From Lota lota (taxonomy: Eukaryota; Chordata; Actinopteri; Gadiformes; Lotidae): 64,000 bases of DNA. Positions 44,057 to 54,824 of the stretch are shown here, piece after piece. Each line of letters starts with the position of its first letter. Position 1 is the first letter of the stretch. Under the pieces are notes generated by a model, which saw only the letters and a program-made list of their open reading frames with translations, did no database searches and was not told where the DNA came from. The position numbers and the translations under genes were made by a program. Location: positions 1 to 64,000 of the forward strand of contig JACYXH010000512.1 in NCBI GenBank assembly GCA_026745465.1. Reading direction: 5' to 3'.

Positions 44057-45110
44057 TGCGTGTGTGCGTGTGTGCGTGTGTGCGTGTGTGCGTGTGTGTG
44101 TTTGTGTGCGGGATCATTGTTTGAGTTCTAACATCCATGATATTTGCTTGTAAACTCATTGCTGTCATGGACCAATCTTTGCCAATTTATTTTAATTATG
44201 GTATACCTAAATTAAAGTTAAAGTACTATACACTAGTACAATATTTTACTAACCAAATCAAAATATGCTTACTGTTGTAATGTTTACACAATTTGTCTGC
44301 ATGACAAAAATGAACATAATCCCAGATTAGCTAGAAAGGAGAGCAGAGAGGATGAAGAGAAGGGAGAGGAAGGAGAGAGGAGAAACTAAGAGGAGAGGAT
44401 GGAGAGGAGAGCTGTCAAGACAAAGTCACAGTACTCACACACATGGGGTGAATCTTTACATGTAGTCACTGTGACCTTTGTGTAAGGTGCAACACATGTT
44501 GGGTTGTTGTACGGTGGACATTAAGTCATTGACCAAACGTGTGCAATCGATCAATGATTTTAATCCTTCCATGAATCCCATAATGTGTAAAATAGGGTCT
44601 TTAGGCAACAAATGTGCATTTTTTATTCCCTTCATAATAATACAAATTGTACTGAGAATGTACATATTCCAAAGAACATTTACCTATTCAACTGAACACA
44701 TTTTGTACTGTGAATGTATTCCACTGAATACATATTGTACTGAGAATGTATCTATTCCACTGAGAATGTATTACACTAAATACATATTGTACTGATGATG
44801 TACTTATTCCATTGAGAATGACCCATTCTATTTTTTGCAATTTATTGTTAAAATCAGAAAGGTTTACAGACATTTCATTATGTTGTCATTCATGATTCAG
44901 AAATATAAACTAATGTTTAAAAAACGACAGATTATGTTATACAAACTAATCATCCAAACATGTTCTACACAACTGCAACCGTTTACAATTTTATAGCATT
45001 ACACTTGAACAATAGAGTGTAATCTAAGAATTTCTAATGGGTTACATTTTATATTAGTAAGGGTTATTTTCTTAACAAATTGATCCTTGTTAAAAGACAG
45101 CAGATTATAC
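43858..45110. repeat. Left arm of a large inverted repeat
   Basis: Inverse of about 47,722-48,805, with spacing preserved over more than 1 kb. Shared blocks include GGGCCAGAT, TGCTGGAATAGTTAGGAGGT, CACATGGGGTGAATCTTTAC, GTTCTACACAACTGCAACC and AAAGACAGCAGATTATAC. The arm holds a (TG)n run at about 44,010-44,055, GA-rich DNA at 44,330-44,410 and a 36-bp minisatellite at 44,640-44,830. No gene. Confidence 0.85.
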
Positions 45111-45164
45111 ATTATATACATTAATGCAGATGTCACATAGCAGAGATTCTCAATCATGAAACAA

Positions 45165-45265
45165 CATTAGTAGTTTTGGTGATTTGATTATTTTATTATC
45201 AAACAAAAGGTCCTAGTCTGTTTGATTGACAGGTGAGATGATCAGGGGGGCAGAGATGTTACCTG
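45165..45265 (-). pseudogene. 3' end fragment of a TRIM gene
   Basis: Reverse of 38,485-38,580: CCCCCTGATCATCTCACCTG, CAATCAAACAGACTAGGACC, and the AATAAAATAATCAAA of the 3' UTR. Only the last dozen or so codons remain. Flanking 45,105-45,165 also matches the TRIM downstream flank. Confidence 0.85.
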
Positions 45266-45548
45266 CATCACAAAAATCTGGGCAGAGGAATGGATAGAGA
45301 GCTATCCATATGCATTTTTAAAGAATGTTTCTTTATGTGTATTTATGTTTATTTTTTATTTTATTTTTTAATGTTTATGTTGTTTTGTTTTGTGGAGGAT
45401 GTTTGTTTTTATAGCTTATAAGTTATGTTGTGTATGATGTGTATGGTGAGCAGGATTATTTTGTGTGTGTATGTGATTGTTGCATGTTATTATTTATACC
45501 AGAATGATAATGTAAATATAAATTGATATTTTTGATAATAAAAAAAAA
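45266..45548 (+). mobile_element. 3' tail of an L1/Tx1-like LINE
   Basis: The segment from TTTTTAAAGAATGTTTC to GATAATAAAAAAAAA matches, in reverse, the tails at 55,085-55,325 and 57,123-57,363, where they follow an open LINE C-terminus. It ends in a poly(A) stretch that abuts the TRIM upstream block at exactly the same point in each copy. Confidence 0.75.
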
Positions 45549-45549
45549 C

Positions 45550-45839
45550 AAAGAACGGAGAAAACGACGACGGACAACGACGGAGAGAAGCATCGAGACG
45601 GACAGACAAACGGTGAACGAGATCGGAACGAACGACGACGGCGGCGTAACGCACACGCACGGTAAGAGTAGAGGAAACGGTGAGGCAGTGTATGGAACGT
45701 TCGTATCGTCTCTTCCGGAGTACTCCAAACTCGGACCGGAAGTGTCCTACCGAGGGGGCGGGCCCGAGCCTGGAGCTCTGTATAAAGACCCCTCTCTCTT
45801 GTTCAGGAAACGGAAGTTTACGGAAATCCAACCGACGAC
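45550..45839 (+). promoter_or_regulatory. Promoter and upstream block of the truncated TRIM copy
   Basis: A CpG-rich block with GGCGGCGTAACGCACACGCA and a donor-like GGTAAGAG at about 45,660 is followed by GGGGGCGGGCCCGAGCC and CTGTATAAAGA at about 45,779. The TATA box is canonical here. The first part could be a non-coding exon. Confidence 0.6.
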
Positions 45840-47722
45840 ATGACGAAGAGACGACGTGGACGCGTTAGCCTTTCCGGAGACGAAGAACAAGACGTTTTAA
45901 AGCAGAGAGCCGGGACAGAAACATTCCAAGGTGGGTCCAACACATTGAACCTCTAATCTACATTGTTGCCGTACTGTCCGCAGGGCGCCATGTTGTACTG
46001 TAGCGTTAGCCCCACACGGGTCTCCTGCGCTCCGTGTGAACACGTGATGTTGATGCTTAGCGAAACCAACCTTCACGTGCTCTATTGTGTCGCCTCGTCG
46101 GGTTCCACCAGCGCGTGCTCGGTGCTCGGCGTCCTGTTTGGAGCGCGGCGCCACACGCGGGGCCGCGCTCTGTGCGCTTTGGTTGAACCCGACCAGGCGA
46201 GGCCAACACGGGACTTTAACAAAGTTAGTTTGGTGTTAAAGCATCAGGGCGTTCTTCACGAGGAGGACGCATGCGTGAGTAGGGATGGGTCCCAAAACCG
46301 GGAGTTAACCGGGGCCCCTGGGGGTGGCCCCATGATACTATTACACACCGTAGTATATAAAGTGTAATCTAATCTAAGTATCGATGAGCTCCGACGTACC
46401 CGGCGCTGCAAGCGGTATTTGAGGAACAAAGGAAATAGATTTACTTCCTGGTGATCGTTCATCCAGAACGATTACCAGGAAAGGAAAAAAGCAGATCGTA
46501 CTTCAGAAGAACTGTTCAGATAAGGCTTCAGGCCTTTTTGAGGCCCAGCTGCATGCAGACCCCATCCCTGTTGCTCTATGCTACCGTCTTTTCTTTTCTC
46601 TTGTTTATTGATTTATTTTTGTTTGTATCACATTTCAATTCTCTCAATAGTATAAAGTCTATAATAGTTATGTATTCAAAACCTGTGTACGAAAGGTGTC
46701 TTGTTCTTAACTTGTCTTCTTCTAAAAGAAGCGATAAGAGTAGCGTTAAAGTAGCGGCTGGATAAGCAGTATGGATCAGAGTAGTAGTGGCGTTAGAATC
46801 TTCCCTGTGTGTGAGTGCAGTTGGCTCCTTCATTCGCGGTGGTAGCGGTGTGAGAGTCGATAGTGACCAGTGTGTTTATGTTCAGTGCTGTTGTACCGAC
46901 CTGTTGGCTCAAGAGCTTTGCTTGAAATAACAACACATTCATGAATATTAACACATTATTACATGTATACAACATATAACGTATAGTTAAAACGGTAATT
47001 TTATTTTCATAATTGCTTTTTCTAGGAATGGCGTCCGACTCTTCCTGGTCTGAGGATATCTTTTCATGTCCCATCTGTCTGGATGTGCTCAACAGCCCAG
47101 TCACCACACCATGTGGACACAACTTCTGCAGAACCTGTATTACAAGGTTGTGGGATGGCCAAGTCCAGTATAAATGTCCTGTTTGTAACAAACTGTTCCA
47201 GACAAGACCTGATTTACAGGTCAATACCTTAATATCAGAGATGGTTGATCAGTTTAGAAGTTCTGTACGAGTCAAAGAGCAGCCTTGTGTTGAACCAGCA
47301 GAAGTTCCCTGTGACGTCTGTACTGGGACCCAGCTGAAGGCTGTGAAGTCCTGCCTAGTGTGTTTTACCTCTTACTGCCAAACCCACCTGGAGCCACATC
47401 AGAGAGTCGCAGGCCTGAAGAGACATCGGCTGGTCGAGCCTATGGACCGTCTGGAAGACAGGATGTGTAAGAAACACAATCAACTACTGGAGCTCTTTTG
47501 CCAGACTGAACAGGTGTGTGTGTGCAAGTTCTGCACAGAGACAGACCACAGGTTCCATCCTGTTGTACCTCTAAAAGAGGTGCTCTGCTGTGAAGCGCTC
47601 TATTGAAAAGTGGCAGGATGATTTCAACCAAACGGTTAAAGAGAAACTGAAATCCACAGAGAAACAATTTGAAGACCTCATCAAAGAGCTGGAGCAGGAA
47701 ATAGAAGATCTGACCAATGTAT
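45840..47722 (+). pseudogene. Truncated TRIM copy 2 (RING and B-boxes only)
   Basis: Exon 1 (45,840-45,930) encodes MTKRRRGRVSLSGDEEQDVL and is intact. The main exon starts at 47,026 and reads MASDSSWSEDIFSCPICLDV, an intact RING (with CPVCNKLF) and both B-boxes to HRFHPVVPLKE. Relative to the complete gene about 175 bp are then missing, the frame shifts to VLCCEALY and stops at 47,606. Coiled-coil DNA continues to about 47,720 (KWQDDFNQTVKEKLKSTEKQ in another frame) and breaks off at the edge of the inverted repeat. If expressed, it would give a RING/B-box protein of about 225 residues without coiled coil or B30.2. Confidence 0.85.
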
Positions 47723-48802
47723 AATCTGCTGTCTTTTAGGATTAATTCGTTAAGAAAAGAACCCTTACTAATAGAAAATGTAACCCATTAGAAATTCTTA
47801 GATTATACTATTGTTCAAGTGTAATGCTATAAAATGTTATATGGTTGCAGTTGTGTAGAACATGTTTGAATGATTAGTTTGTATAACATAATAGTAGTAA
47901 CAGTAGTTTTTTTTTCAATTATTTTATATTTCTGAATTATGAATGACAACATAATGAAATGTCTGTAAACTTTTCTGATTTCAATAATAAATTGCAAAAA
48001 ATAGACTGGGTCATTCTAAATGGAATAAGTACATCATCAGTACAATATGTATTCAGTGGAATAGGTAATTTCTCAGTACAATTTGTATTAAGTACAATTT
48101 CAGGGTGATAAAATGTAAACGTGTTGACTAAAAACTATTTTACACATTATGGGATTCATGGAAGGATTAAAATCGGATCGATTGCACAAGTTTGTAGCTG
48201 TTGAGCCAGTCAATGACTTCATGTCCACCATACAACAACCCAACATGTGTTACACCTTACACAAAGGTCACAGTGACTACATGTAAAGATTCACCCCATG
48301 TGTGTGAATACTGTGACTTGACAGCTCTCCTCTCCTCTCCATCCTCTCATTTTAATTTCTCCTCTCTCCTTCCTCTCCCTTCTCTTCCTCCTCTCTGCTA
48401 TCTCTGCTCTCCTTTCTAGCTAATCTAGGATTATGCTCATTCTCGTCATGCATACACATTGTGTACAAATTACAACAGTAAGCATATTTTGATTTGTTTA
48501 GTACTTTACTTTAACTTTAATTTAGGTATTCCATAATTTAAATAAAGTGGCAAAGATTGGTCCATGACAGCTTATGAGTTTACAAGCAAATATCATGGAT
48601 GTTAGAAATCAAACAATGATCCCGCACACACACACACACCTCCTAACTATTCCAGCAGTATCAAAGAGAGAGGTGGGTGATCCCGTGACAACTGAAAAAA
48701 GAGTTCAGTGAAACGTTACGAAACAAAACCTAAACTCTCCGAGGTCTTTGTATGACAAGGAGAACTGCTGTATTCTAAAATCTGGCCCAATGCAGGACTA
48801 GT

Positions 48803-48805
<3 letters not shown>
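47722..48805. repeat. Right arm of the large inverted repeat
   Basis: Inverse of 43,858-45,110. It starts exactly where the TRIM copy breaks off (GTATAATCTGCTGTCTTTTA) and contains 36-bp minisatellite units at 48,010-48,100. The TG/CA run is shorter than in the left arm. Confidence 0.85.
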
Positions 48806-48837
<32 letters not shown>

Positions 48838-49004
48838 AATAACTGAATAATATCTTACTCCCTCTCTCTCCCTCTGCCTCCTTCCCTCTCCTCTCTCCAT
48901 CTCTCTTTCTCTCTCTGCCCACCTCTCTCTCTCCCACCTTCTCTCTCTCCATCCCACTCTCTCTCGCTCTATCCTCCCCCCTCTCTCCCTCTCCCTCCCT
49001 CCTG
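48806..49004. repeat. (CA)n and CT-rich low-complexity DNA
   Basis: Direct relative of 31,139-31,400: ACTGAATAATATCTTACTCC followed by CTCTCTCCCTCTGCCTCC. No gene. Confidence 0.8.
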
Positions 49005-49305
49005 AGATCTAAGAGAACTGCATTAATGTTGTACTGCTTTCATTTGACAATTAATTTGGAAAATAACCCTGACTTGTAAAATACAACCCATGATACAAGA
49101 TTAGATTACATATTCTATATTGATCAATGTCTGATTTTTGCTGAATGTTTTGTATACATTTAACAATATGAAATTGTAAATGTTTGCAGCAAGTAGAAAA
49201 TGTAAAGAATATCTTAGTTTATATTTCAGAATTATGAATGACAACATAATCAAATGTTTTTACACTTTCTATTTCAATAAAAATGTACAAAAAGTAAAAT
49301 GGGGT
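49005..49305 (+). repeat. Copy of the TRIM 3' flank without a TRIM gene
   Basis: Direct match to 38,605-38,930: GAGAACTGCATTAATGTTGT, ACTGCTTTCATTTGACAA, TATTGATCAATGTCTGATT and AATAAAAATGTACAAAA. The coding part is absent. Confidence 0.8.
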
Positions 49306-49780
49306 CATTTTCTGTGGAAAAGCTACGGTCTCTACAATATGTATTTCGTAGAATAGTTACATTCCCAGTACAATATGTATTCAGTAGAATAGTTACATTC
49401 TCAGTACAATATGTATTCAGTAGAATAGTTACATTCTCAGTACAATATCAGAGAAAGCATACCTTAAATGTTGCAGAATGTTGAATGATTAGTTTGTATA
49501 ACATAATAGTAGTAACAGTAGTTTTTTTTTCCATTATTTTATATTTCTGAATTATGAATGACAACACATTTCGTAGAATAGTTACATTCCCAGTACAATA
49601 TGTATTCAGTAGAATAGTTACATTCTCAGTACAATATGTATTCAGTAGAATAGTTACATTCTCAGTACAATATCAGAGAAAGCATACCTTAAATGTTGCA
49701 GAATGTTGAATGATTAGTTTGTATAACATAATAGTAGTAACAGTAGTTTTTTTTTCAATTATTTTATATTTCTGTTACTG
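49306..49780. repeat. 36-bp minisatellite units inside a 225-bp tandem duplication
   Basis: TATCAGAGAAAGCATACCTT begins at 49,446 and again at 49,671. Each unit carries several AGTAGAATAGTTACATTCTC repeats and the ATTAGTTTGTATAACATAAT block. Confidence 0.85.
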
Positions 49781-49823
49781 TTACTATTAAAACAACTGAC
49801 AGACTTGAAGCTAATGCCCACTT

Positions 49824-49905
49824 GTTGTCGTGGCTGAGTGGTTAAAGTGATGGACTAGAAATCCATTGGGGTCTCCCCGCGCAGGTTCAAATCCTGCCGA
49901 CAACG
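49824..49905 (+). tRNA. tRNA-Ser (AGA)
   Basis: Type II tRNA of 82 nt. Acceptor GTTGTCG pairs with CGACAAC; D-arm TGGCTGAGTGGTTAAAG; anticodon AGA at 49,857-49,859; long variable arm GGGGTCTCCCC; T-arm GCAGGTTCAAATCCTGC. It looks functional. Confidence 0.92.
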
Positions 49906-50814
49906 GTTGCAGGTTAAACTGAACAGCTTTTATCATACCCTTGCTCCAGTCAACACATTCTACAGCATATATTACAGTGAAACAGCATGCTTAGCGTGCG
50001 GATATATAAATCTTTACATGGAAGATGTTGAATGACCTGATACGGAGGGAATACTTTGCAACAGTGTTGCTTTCCTTTTAACACAATGGTAAGTTCTGGA
50101 CCAACAGGACATGACCAGCTGAACCCGTCCGGGGTGCACCAACAACCGCGCAAGCACAGTAGCAAGTATGGTGGCTGCTACGGGTGCACACTCAAATTGT
50201 ACACTGAATGCTCTACATCCTCTCTCTTTAGCTTGTAGCCCTAACACAAAACAGAACATGGCTAAGATATATAATAACAATTCAATGTCTATCTAAACAA
50301 CCTATTAGGTATGGAAGATAACAAAACATGGCATGTGATCTAACTGAATATTACTTAACATCCTAACATTGTACAACACTGAGCATGTGGTGCTTAATGT
50401 CCACACAAATTCAAATCACTCAGTCTTTGTATTTGGGGTTCGGCGTACTAACACGACCTGAGCGTGTTTGGTATGGGCTCCTACTGATGCGTGTTGCCAT
50501 CAGAGCTATGGGCTCTTGAGCTTTTATTTTTATTGATTTTATTTCAGTGTTTATGCGTTTGGGCTTCTCTGCAAAGGGATGGGGAGTTTCCTCTACAGCT
50601 GGGTTGAAAAGGTGCGGGCTTGCGTCAGTGGACAACTCTGGCAGCGCTTTAGATCGCTCGGCCATCCTGACACAGCAGAGAAATCTTCCAAGAGTGAATC
50701 GTTGTGTGAATTTCGTTGCTTTTGTCACGTACATCGAAGATCGCTTCTTGCTCACCGAAACTGACTGCTCCTAAAGTAACACAACGTTGATGACTGTGGG
50801 TTCATGCCAAGAAC
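49906..50814. other. Intergenic DNA with tRNA-Leu-like fragment
   Basis: On the minus strand about 50,630-50,672 reads GTCAGGATGGCCGAGCGATC and TAAAGCGCTGCC, the 5' half of a tRNA-Leu, with no matching 3' half. A minus-strand open frame (50,420-50,755) crosses this fragment and ends in TRSGRVSTPNPKYKD; its origin is unclear. The rest shows no feature. Confidence 0.45.
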
Positions 50815-50866
50815 TCATCGTCGGGGAATTGAACCCCGGTCTCCCGCGTGACAGGCTGGGATACTT
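50815..50866 (-). pseudogene. tRNA-Asp (GTC) 3' fragment
   Basis: On the minus strand CCAGCCTGTCACGCGGGAGA then CCGGGGTTCAATTCCCCG is the anticodon arm, variable loop and T-arm of tRNA-Asp. The D-arm and 5' acceptor strand are replaced by A/T-rich sequence, so it is truncated. Confidence 0.75.
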
Positions 50867-51432
50867 TAAAAAAAAATCTTTTTAATGTTTTTTTCAATTC
50901 ACAAATTTACAAAGTCATATACACAATATATACAAATCAAGACATCCCCAATCAAAATTAAAAAACAAAGTCTACTACTGCAGAATTGAAAAAAACCACT
51001 CATAACATTATACAATATTGAATATAAAACCATATTTACACACACAAAGGATACTTGCTCACCCTGAGGGGAAAGCACAATCGAGCAAACAGGATACAAA
51101 TTCCTACGTGCCGTTGTGCTCCCCCTCCCACAGGGAGGCAAGGCCCCGCCCCACGACCGGAGCGAACGACCCAAAGGCCCCCCGAGAGCGACGGCAACAC
51201 GCGTGCGGGTGCGCGCGGCTGCCCCACCGAGGCCGGGCACCAGGGGCCCCCCCCACCGCCAAACAGACAAGCGCACGAGCCCAACCGCGCCCCCCACCCC
51301 CGAACCTGTGCCAGTAGCAGCAGACGCACCGCCACAGTGGCGCCCCTGTGGCAATGCATCCGCTACTACCAAACAAGGTTCCTCCGTGATTTGAAGTCGG
51401 GTCAGACGATTCAGAGTACGAGTCTCCTGCAA
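50867..51432. other. AT-rich stretch followed by a GC-rich block
   Basis: 50,875-51,060 is A/T-rich and resembles a retroposon tail. 51,110-51,350 is GC-rich, open on both strands, with no recognisable protein. 51,370-51,432 (GATTTGAAGTCGGGTCAGAC) recurs before the other tRNA-Gly copies. Confidence 0.4.
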
Positions 51433-51504
51433 GCATTGGTGGTATAGTGGTGAGCATAGCTGCCTTCCAAGCAGTTGACACGGGTTCGATTCCCGGCCAA
51501 TGCA
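51433..51504 (+). tRNA. tRNA-Gly (TCC), copy 1
   Basis: 72 nt. GCATTGG pairs with CCAATGC; D-arm TGGTATAGTGGTGAGCATA; anticodon TCC within GCCTTCCAAGC; T-arm CGGGTTCGATTCCCG. Intact. Confidence 0.92.
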
Positions 51505-51753
51505 TCGCTAACTATTTACCAATGCCAAAGTGATTTAGGACTTTCGAGATCGTTGTTTGGATTTATTTGCAGTAAATGTTGTTCTCTGGACTACATTTAA
51601 GTGAAATTGAAACATTGAACAGTGGTTCAGACCATAGAGAATGAAGAAGACCCTTAATGTCTAGAGTTGTCCTAGGAAGCTCACCAGAAAATTAGGTTCC
51701 TCTGTGTTTTAAGTTCAGGTCGGACGATACACAGTACGTAATTTCTCACTGCT

Positions 51754-51825
51754 GCATTGGTGTTATAGTGGTAAGCATAGCTGCCTTCCAAGCAGTTGAC
51801 CCGGGTTCGGTTCCTGGCCAATGCA
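51754..51825 (+). tRNA. tRNA-Gly (TCC), copy 2
   Basis: 72 nt, with the same acceptor stem and anticodon. Small changes in the D-arm (GTTATAGTGGTAAG) and a G-U pair in the T-stem (CCGGG/CCTGG). Probably still foldable. Confidence 0.88.
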
Positions 51826-51970
51826 TCGATATCTTCTTACCATTGCCACAGCAATTAAAGTCTTTGTAAGTGAGGGTCTGGATTTTCTTTGCAGGGTAAA
51901 GGACAGCCGCATGACTATGATTCATCACATTTACTACATGAAAAGGACGTTGATGTGTGAATGATGCAAA

Positions 51971-52052
51971 CAATGAGGATGGGATTCGAACCCACACGTG
52001 CAGAGCACAAAGGACTAGCAGTCCATCACCTTAACCACTCGGCCACCCCAAC
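51971..52052 (-). tRNA. tRNA-Ser (GCT)
   Basis: 82 nt on the minus strand. D-arm TGGCCGAGTGGTTAAGG; anticodon GCT in GGACTGCTAGTCC; long variable arm TGTGCTCTGCACG; T-arm GTGGGTTCGAATCCCAT. The acceptor stem is slightly degenerate (GTTGGGG with CCTCATT: one mismatch, two G-U pairs). Confidence 0.88.
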
Positions 52053-52211
52053 AGCCGACTTAAGTATAAAACATTTTGAATTTGTTAAGAAATGTGATCT
52101 AGACTACATTTAAGCAACACAGGAATTTTGAACTGTGTTGAACATTTGGGTAGTGAATTACGGATGTGAGAAAGCAAACAGAGACGTCTTCCAAAGGTAC
52201 ACAGTGCCAAT

Positions 52212-52283
52212 AGGTTCCACCGAGATTTGAACTCGGATCACTGGATTCAGAGTCCAGAGTGCTAACCATTACACCATGGAACC
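52212..52283 (-). tRNA. tRNA-Gln (CTG)
   Basis: 72 nt on the minus strand. GGTTCCA pairs with TGGAACC; D-arm TGGTGTAATGGTTAGCA; anticodon CTG in GGACTCTGAATCC; T-arm CCGAGTTCAAATCTCGG. Intact. Confidence 0.92.
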
Positions 52284-52501
52284 ATTTCCAGCACATGTGT
52301 TTCAATAGAGACTCCATAACAACTATATTTCAAACCTGGAGGACTGTGATTTTTAGCGACTACTCTGAAACTTGGTTGAATTCATGGTCTATTATCGTTC
52401 AGTTATTGGCTGAGTTATTCTAGGAGGCTTGCAAGCAATCTAGTTTCCACCTTGATTTGAGGTCAGTTCAGACGATTCAGAGTAGAGAATGTCTGAAGCC
52501 A

Positions 52502-52573
52502 GCATTGGTGGTATAGTGGTGAGCATAGCTGCCTTCCAAGCAGTTGACCCGGGTTAGATTCCCAGCCAATGCA
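52502..52573 (+). tRNA. tRNA-Gly (TCC), copy 3, decayed T-arm
   Basis: The acceptor, D-arm and anticodon match copy 1. The T-loop reads TTAGATT instead of TTCGATT and the T-stem has a mismatch (CCGGG against CCCAG). The changed B-box base should weaken Pol III transcription, so it may be a pseudogene. Confidence 0.75.
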
Positions 52574-53251
52574 TCGGTATCTAGTTACCAATGCCAAAGT
52601 TAGTTAGGACTTTCGAGATCATTGTCTGGATTTATTTGCCTTAAATGTTGTGTTGATGAGTGTTATTCAATGAAAATTAGAAGCTTTTCGTTTTCTGGAA
52701 AGATTGTCGTACATATTCACAGGGAGTGGTTCCTCTATGCCACAGAGCCTGCCAAGTTTCTACAGTAGCCCAGAATGGACAAACAGCTGTAGAAAGGACG
52801 CCTTTTTTAATTAACATCATATTCGCTATCTTACTTGCAAGCTATGGCCTATAGTCTGACAGTCTAAATTACTAAATAAAATTACATATCAAGCAAGGAA
52901 CCTTATCCTTTCATATTTTACTACACGATGCTGTGGTGGACGATGCCCTCATTTTGGATTTCCCTACAGGCACCTAACAGGACAGTACAGTCCATCATAG
53001 TTCCTCCTACGTCGTTGGAAAGGGAGCGGAGAGGAGGGAGTATAAAGTTGGTTGCATTCTGCAACCCTGACACTAGGAGGCACTAAATCCCACACACTGC
53101 ACATTCGTCAAAACCATATTCAATGGGAGTGATATTTTTCATTAAAATGTATCTATAAACAATGTAACCTTATATCATCGAGTTTTACTGTACTTAAACT
53201 CTATTTAAGCCCCAATTTTGGACTATACTGGACTCCTGCATCTCCTTAGCA
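52574..53251. other. Intergenic DNA between tRNA genes
   Basis: AT-rich. Contains GTTATTCAATGAAAATTAG (repeated at about 53,530), and GGCACTAAATCCCACACACT with the following 100 bp (repeated at 53,549-53,652). No gene seen. Confidence 0.5.
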
Positions 53252-53324
53252 GCCTCGTTGGTGCAGTTGGCAGCGCGTCAGTCTCATAATCTGAAGGTCG
53301 TGAGTTCGACCCTCACACGGGGCA
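53252..53324 (+). tRNA. tRNA-Met (CAT), elongator type
   Basis: 73 nt. GCCTCGT pairs with ACGGGGC; D-arm TGGTGCAGTTGGCAGCG; anticodon CAT in CAGTCTCATAATCTG; T-arm GTGAGTTCGACCCTCAC. A TTTT terminator starts a few bases after the 3' end. Confidence 0.92.
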
Positions 53325-53548
53325 CAGGGTTTTAGAAACGACAAAGAATCACACTTTGTAAAATCATCAACCAAATCGGATGCCAGAACCCTGTTTGAAG
53401 AAGCTGGATTTCTAGGATAACTGAATATGCTAACGGTGTGTTATGAGAGAATCTAGTAGCTTCTAAAAGAAAAGACTTGTAACGACCTACATGCAATATG
53501 AAAATCCTACGTATGTTTAAATGAGCGTGTTATTCAATGAAAATTAGA

Positions 53549-53652
53549 AGAGGTGGCACTAAATCACACACACTGCACATTTGTCAAAACCGTATTCAAT
53601 AGGAGTGATCTTTTTCATTAAAATGTATATATTAAATGTAACCTTATAACAT
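53549..53652. repeat. About 100-bp direct repeat of 53,075-53,180
   Basis: Shared blocks GGCACTAAAT, CACACACTGCACATT, GTCAAAACC and TTTTTCATTAAAATGTAT. Its end is the junction with TRIM copy 3. Confidence 0.8.
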
Positions 53653-54767
53653 TGGACGCCATTCCTAGAAGAAAAGAAATATGAAAATGTAATTACTATT
53701 TTAACTATACCTTATATGTTGTATACATGTAATAATGTATTAATATTCATAAGTGTGTTGTTATTTCAAGCTACCACCGTGAATGAAGGAGCCAACTGCA
53801 CTCACACACAGGGAAGATTCTAACGCCACTACTACTCTGATCCATACTGCTTATCCAGCCGCTACTTTAACGCTACTCTTATGCTTCTTTTAGAAGAAGA
53901 CAAGTTAAGAACAAGACATCTTTCTTCAACAGCAACACCGTACACAGGTTTTGAATATATAACTATTATAGACTCTATACTATTGAGAGAATTGAAATGT
54001 GATACAAACAAAAAGAAATCAACAAACAAGAGAAAAGAAAGGACAGTGGCATAGAGCAACAGGGATGGGGTCTGCATGCAGCTGGGCCTCAAAAAGGCCT
54101 GAAGCCTTATCTGAACAGTTCTTCTGAAGGAAGATCTGCTTTTTTTCCTTTCCTGGTAATCATTCTGGATGAACGATCACCAGGAAGTAAATCTATTTCC
54201 TTTGTTCCTCAAATACCGCTTGCAGCGCCGGAGCTCATCTATACTTAGATTATATTAGACTTTATATACTACGGTGTGTAATAGTATCATGGGGCCACCC
54301 CAGGGGCCCCGGTTAACTCCCGGTTTCGGGACCCATCCCTACTCACGCATGCGTCCTCCTCGTGAAGAACGCCCTGATGCTTTAACACCAAACTAACTTT
54401 GTTAAAGACCCGTGTTGGCCTCGCCTGGTCGGGTTCAACCAAAGCGCACAGAGCGCGGCCCCGCTCCAAACAGGACGCCGAGCACTGAGCACGCGCTGGT
54501 GGAACCCGACGAGGCGACACAATAGAGCACGTGAAGGTTGGTTTCGCTAAGCATCAACATCACGTGATCACACGGAGCGCAGGAGACCCGTGTGGGGCTA
54601 ACGCTACAGTACAACATGGCGCCCTACGGACAGGACGGCAACAATGAGGATTAGAGGTTCAATGTGTTGGACCCACCTTGGAATGTTTCTGTCCCGGCTC
54701 TCTGCTTTAAAACGTCTTGTTCTTCGTCTCCAGAAAGGCTAACGGGTTCACGTTGTCTCTTCGTCAT
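53653..54767 (-). pseudogene. TRIM copy 3: exon 1, intron and the first bases of exon 2
   Basis: On the minus strand exon 1 (54,767-54,677) encodes MTKRQREPVSLSGDEEQDVL and TETFQ with the GTGGGT donor. The intron matches copy 2. The main-exon acceptor CTAG is at 53,664-53,667, but only GAATGGCGTCC of the exon remains before sequence of the tRNA region begins. The whole RING-to-B30.2 part is therefore lost, while the promoter (54,830) is kept. Confidence 0.85.
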
Positions 54768-54824
54768 GTCGTCCCTTCGTCGGTTGGATTTGCGTAAACT
54801 TCCGTTTCCTGAACAAGAGAGAGG

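Noticed and set aside
50420-50755. Minus-strand frame ending TRSGRVSTPNPKYKD, like tails of some retroelement polyproteins
   Set aside because: Its N-terminal half is a tRNA-Leu-like fragment read as protein, and no other retroelement part is nearby. The likeness of the last residues is too weak.
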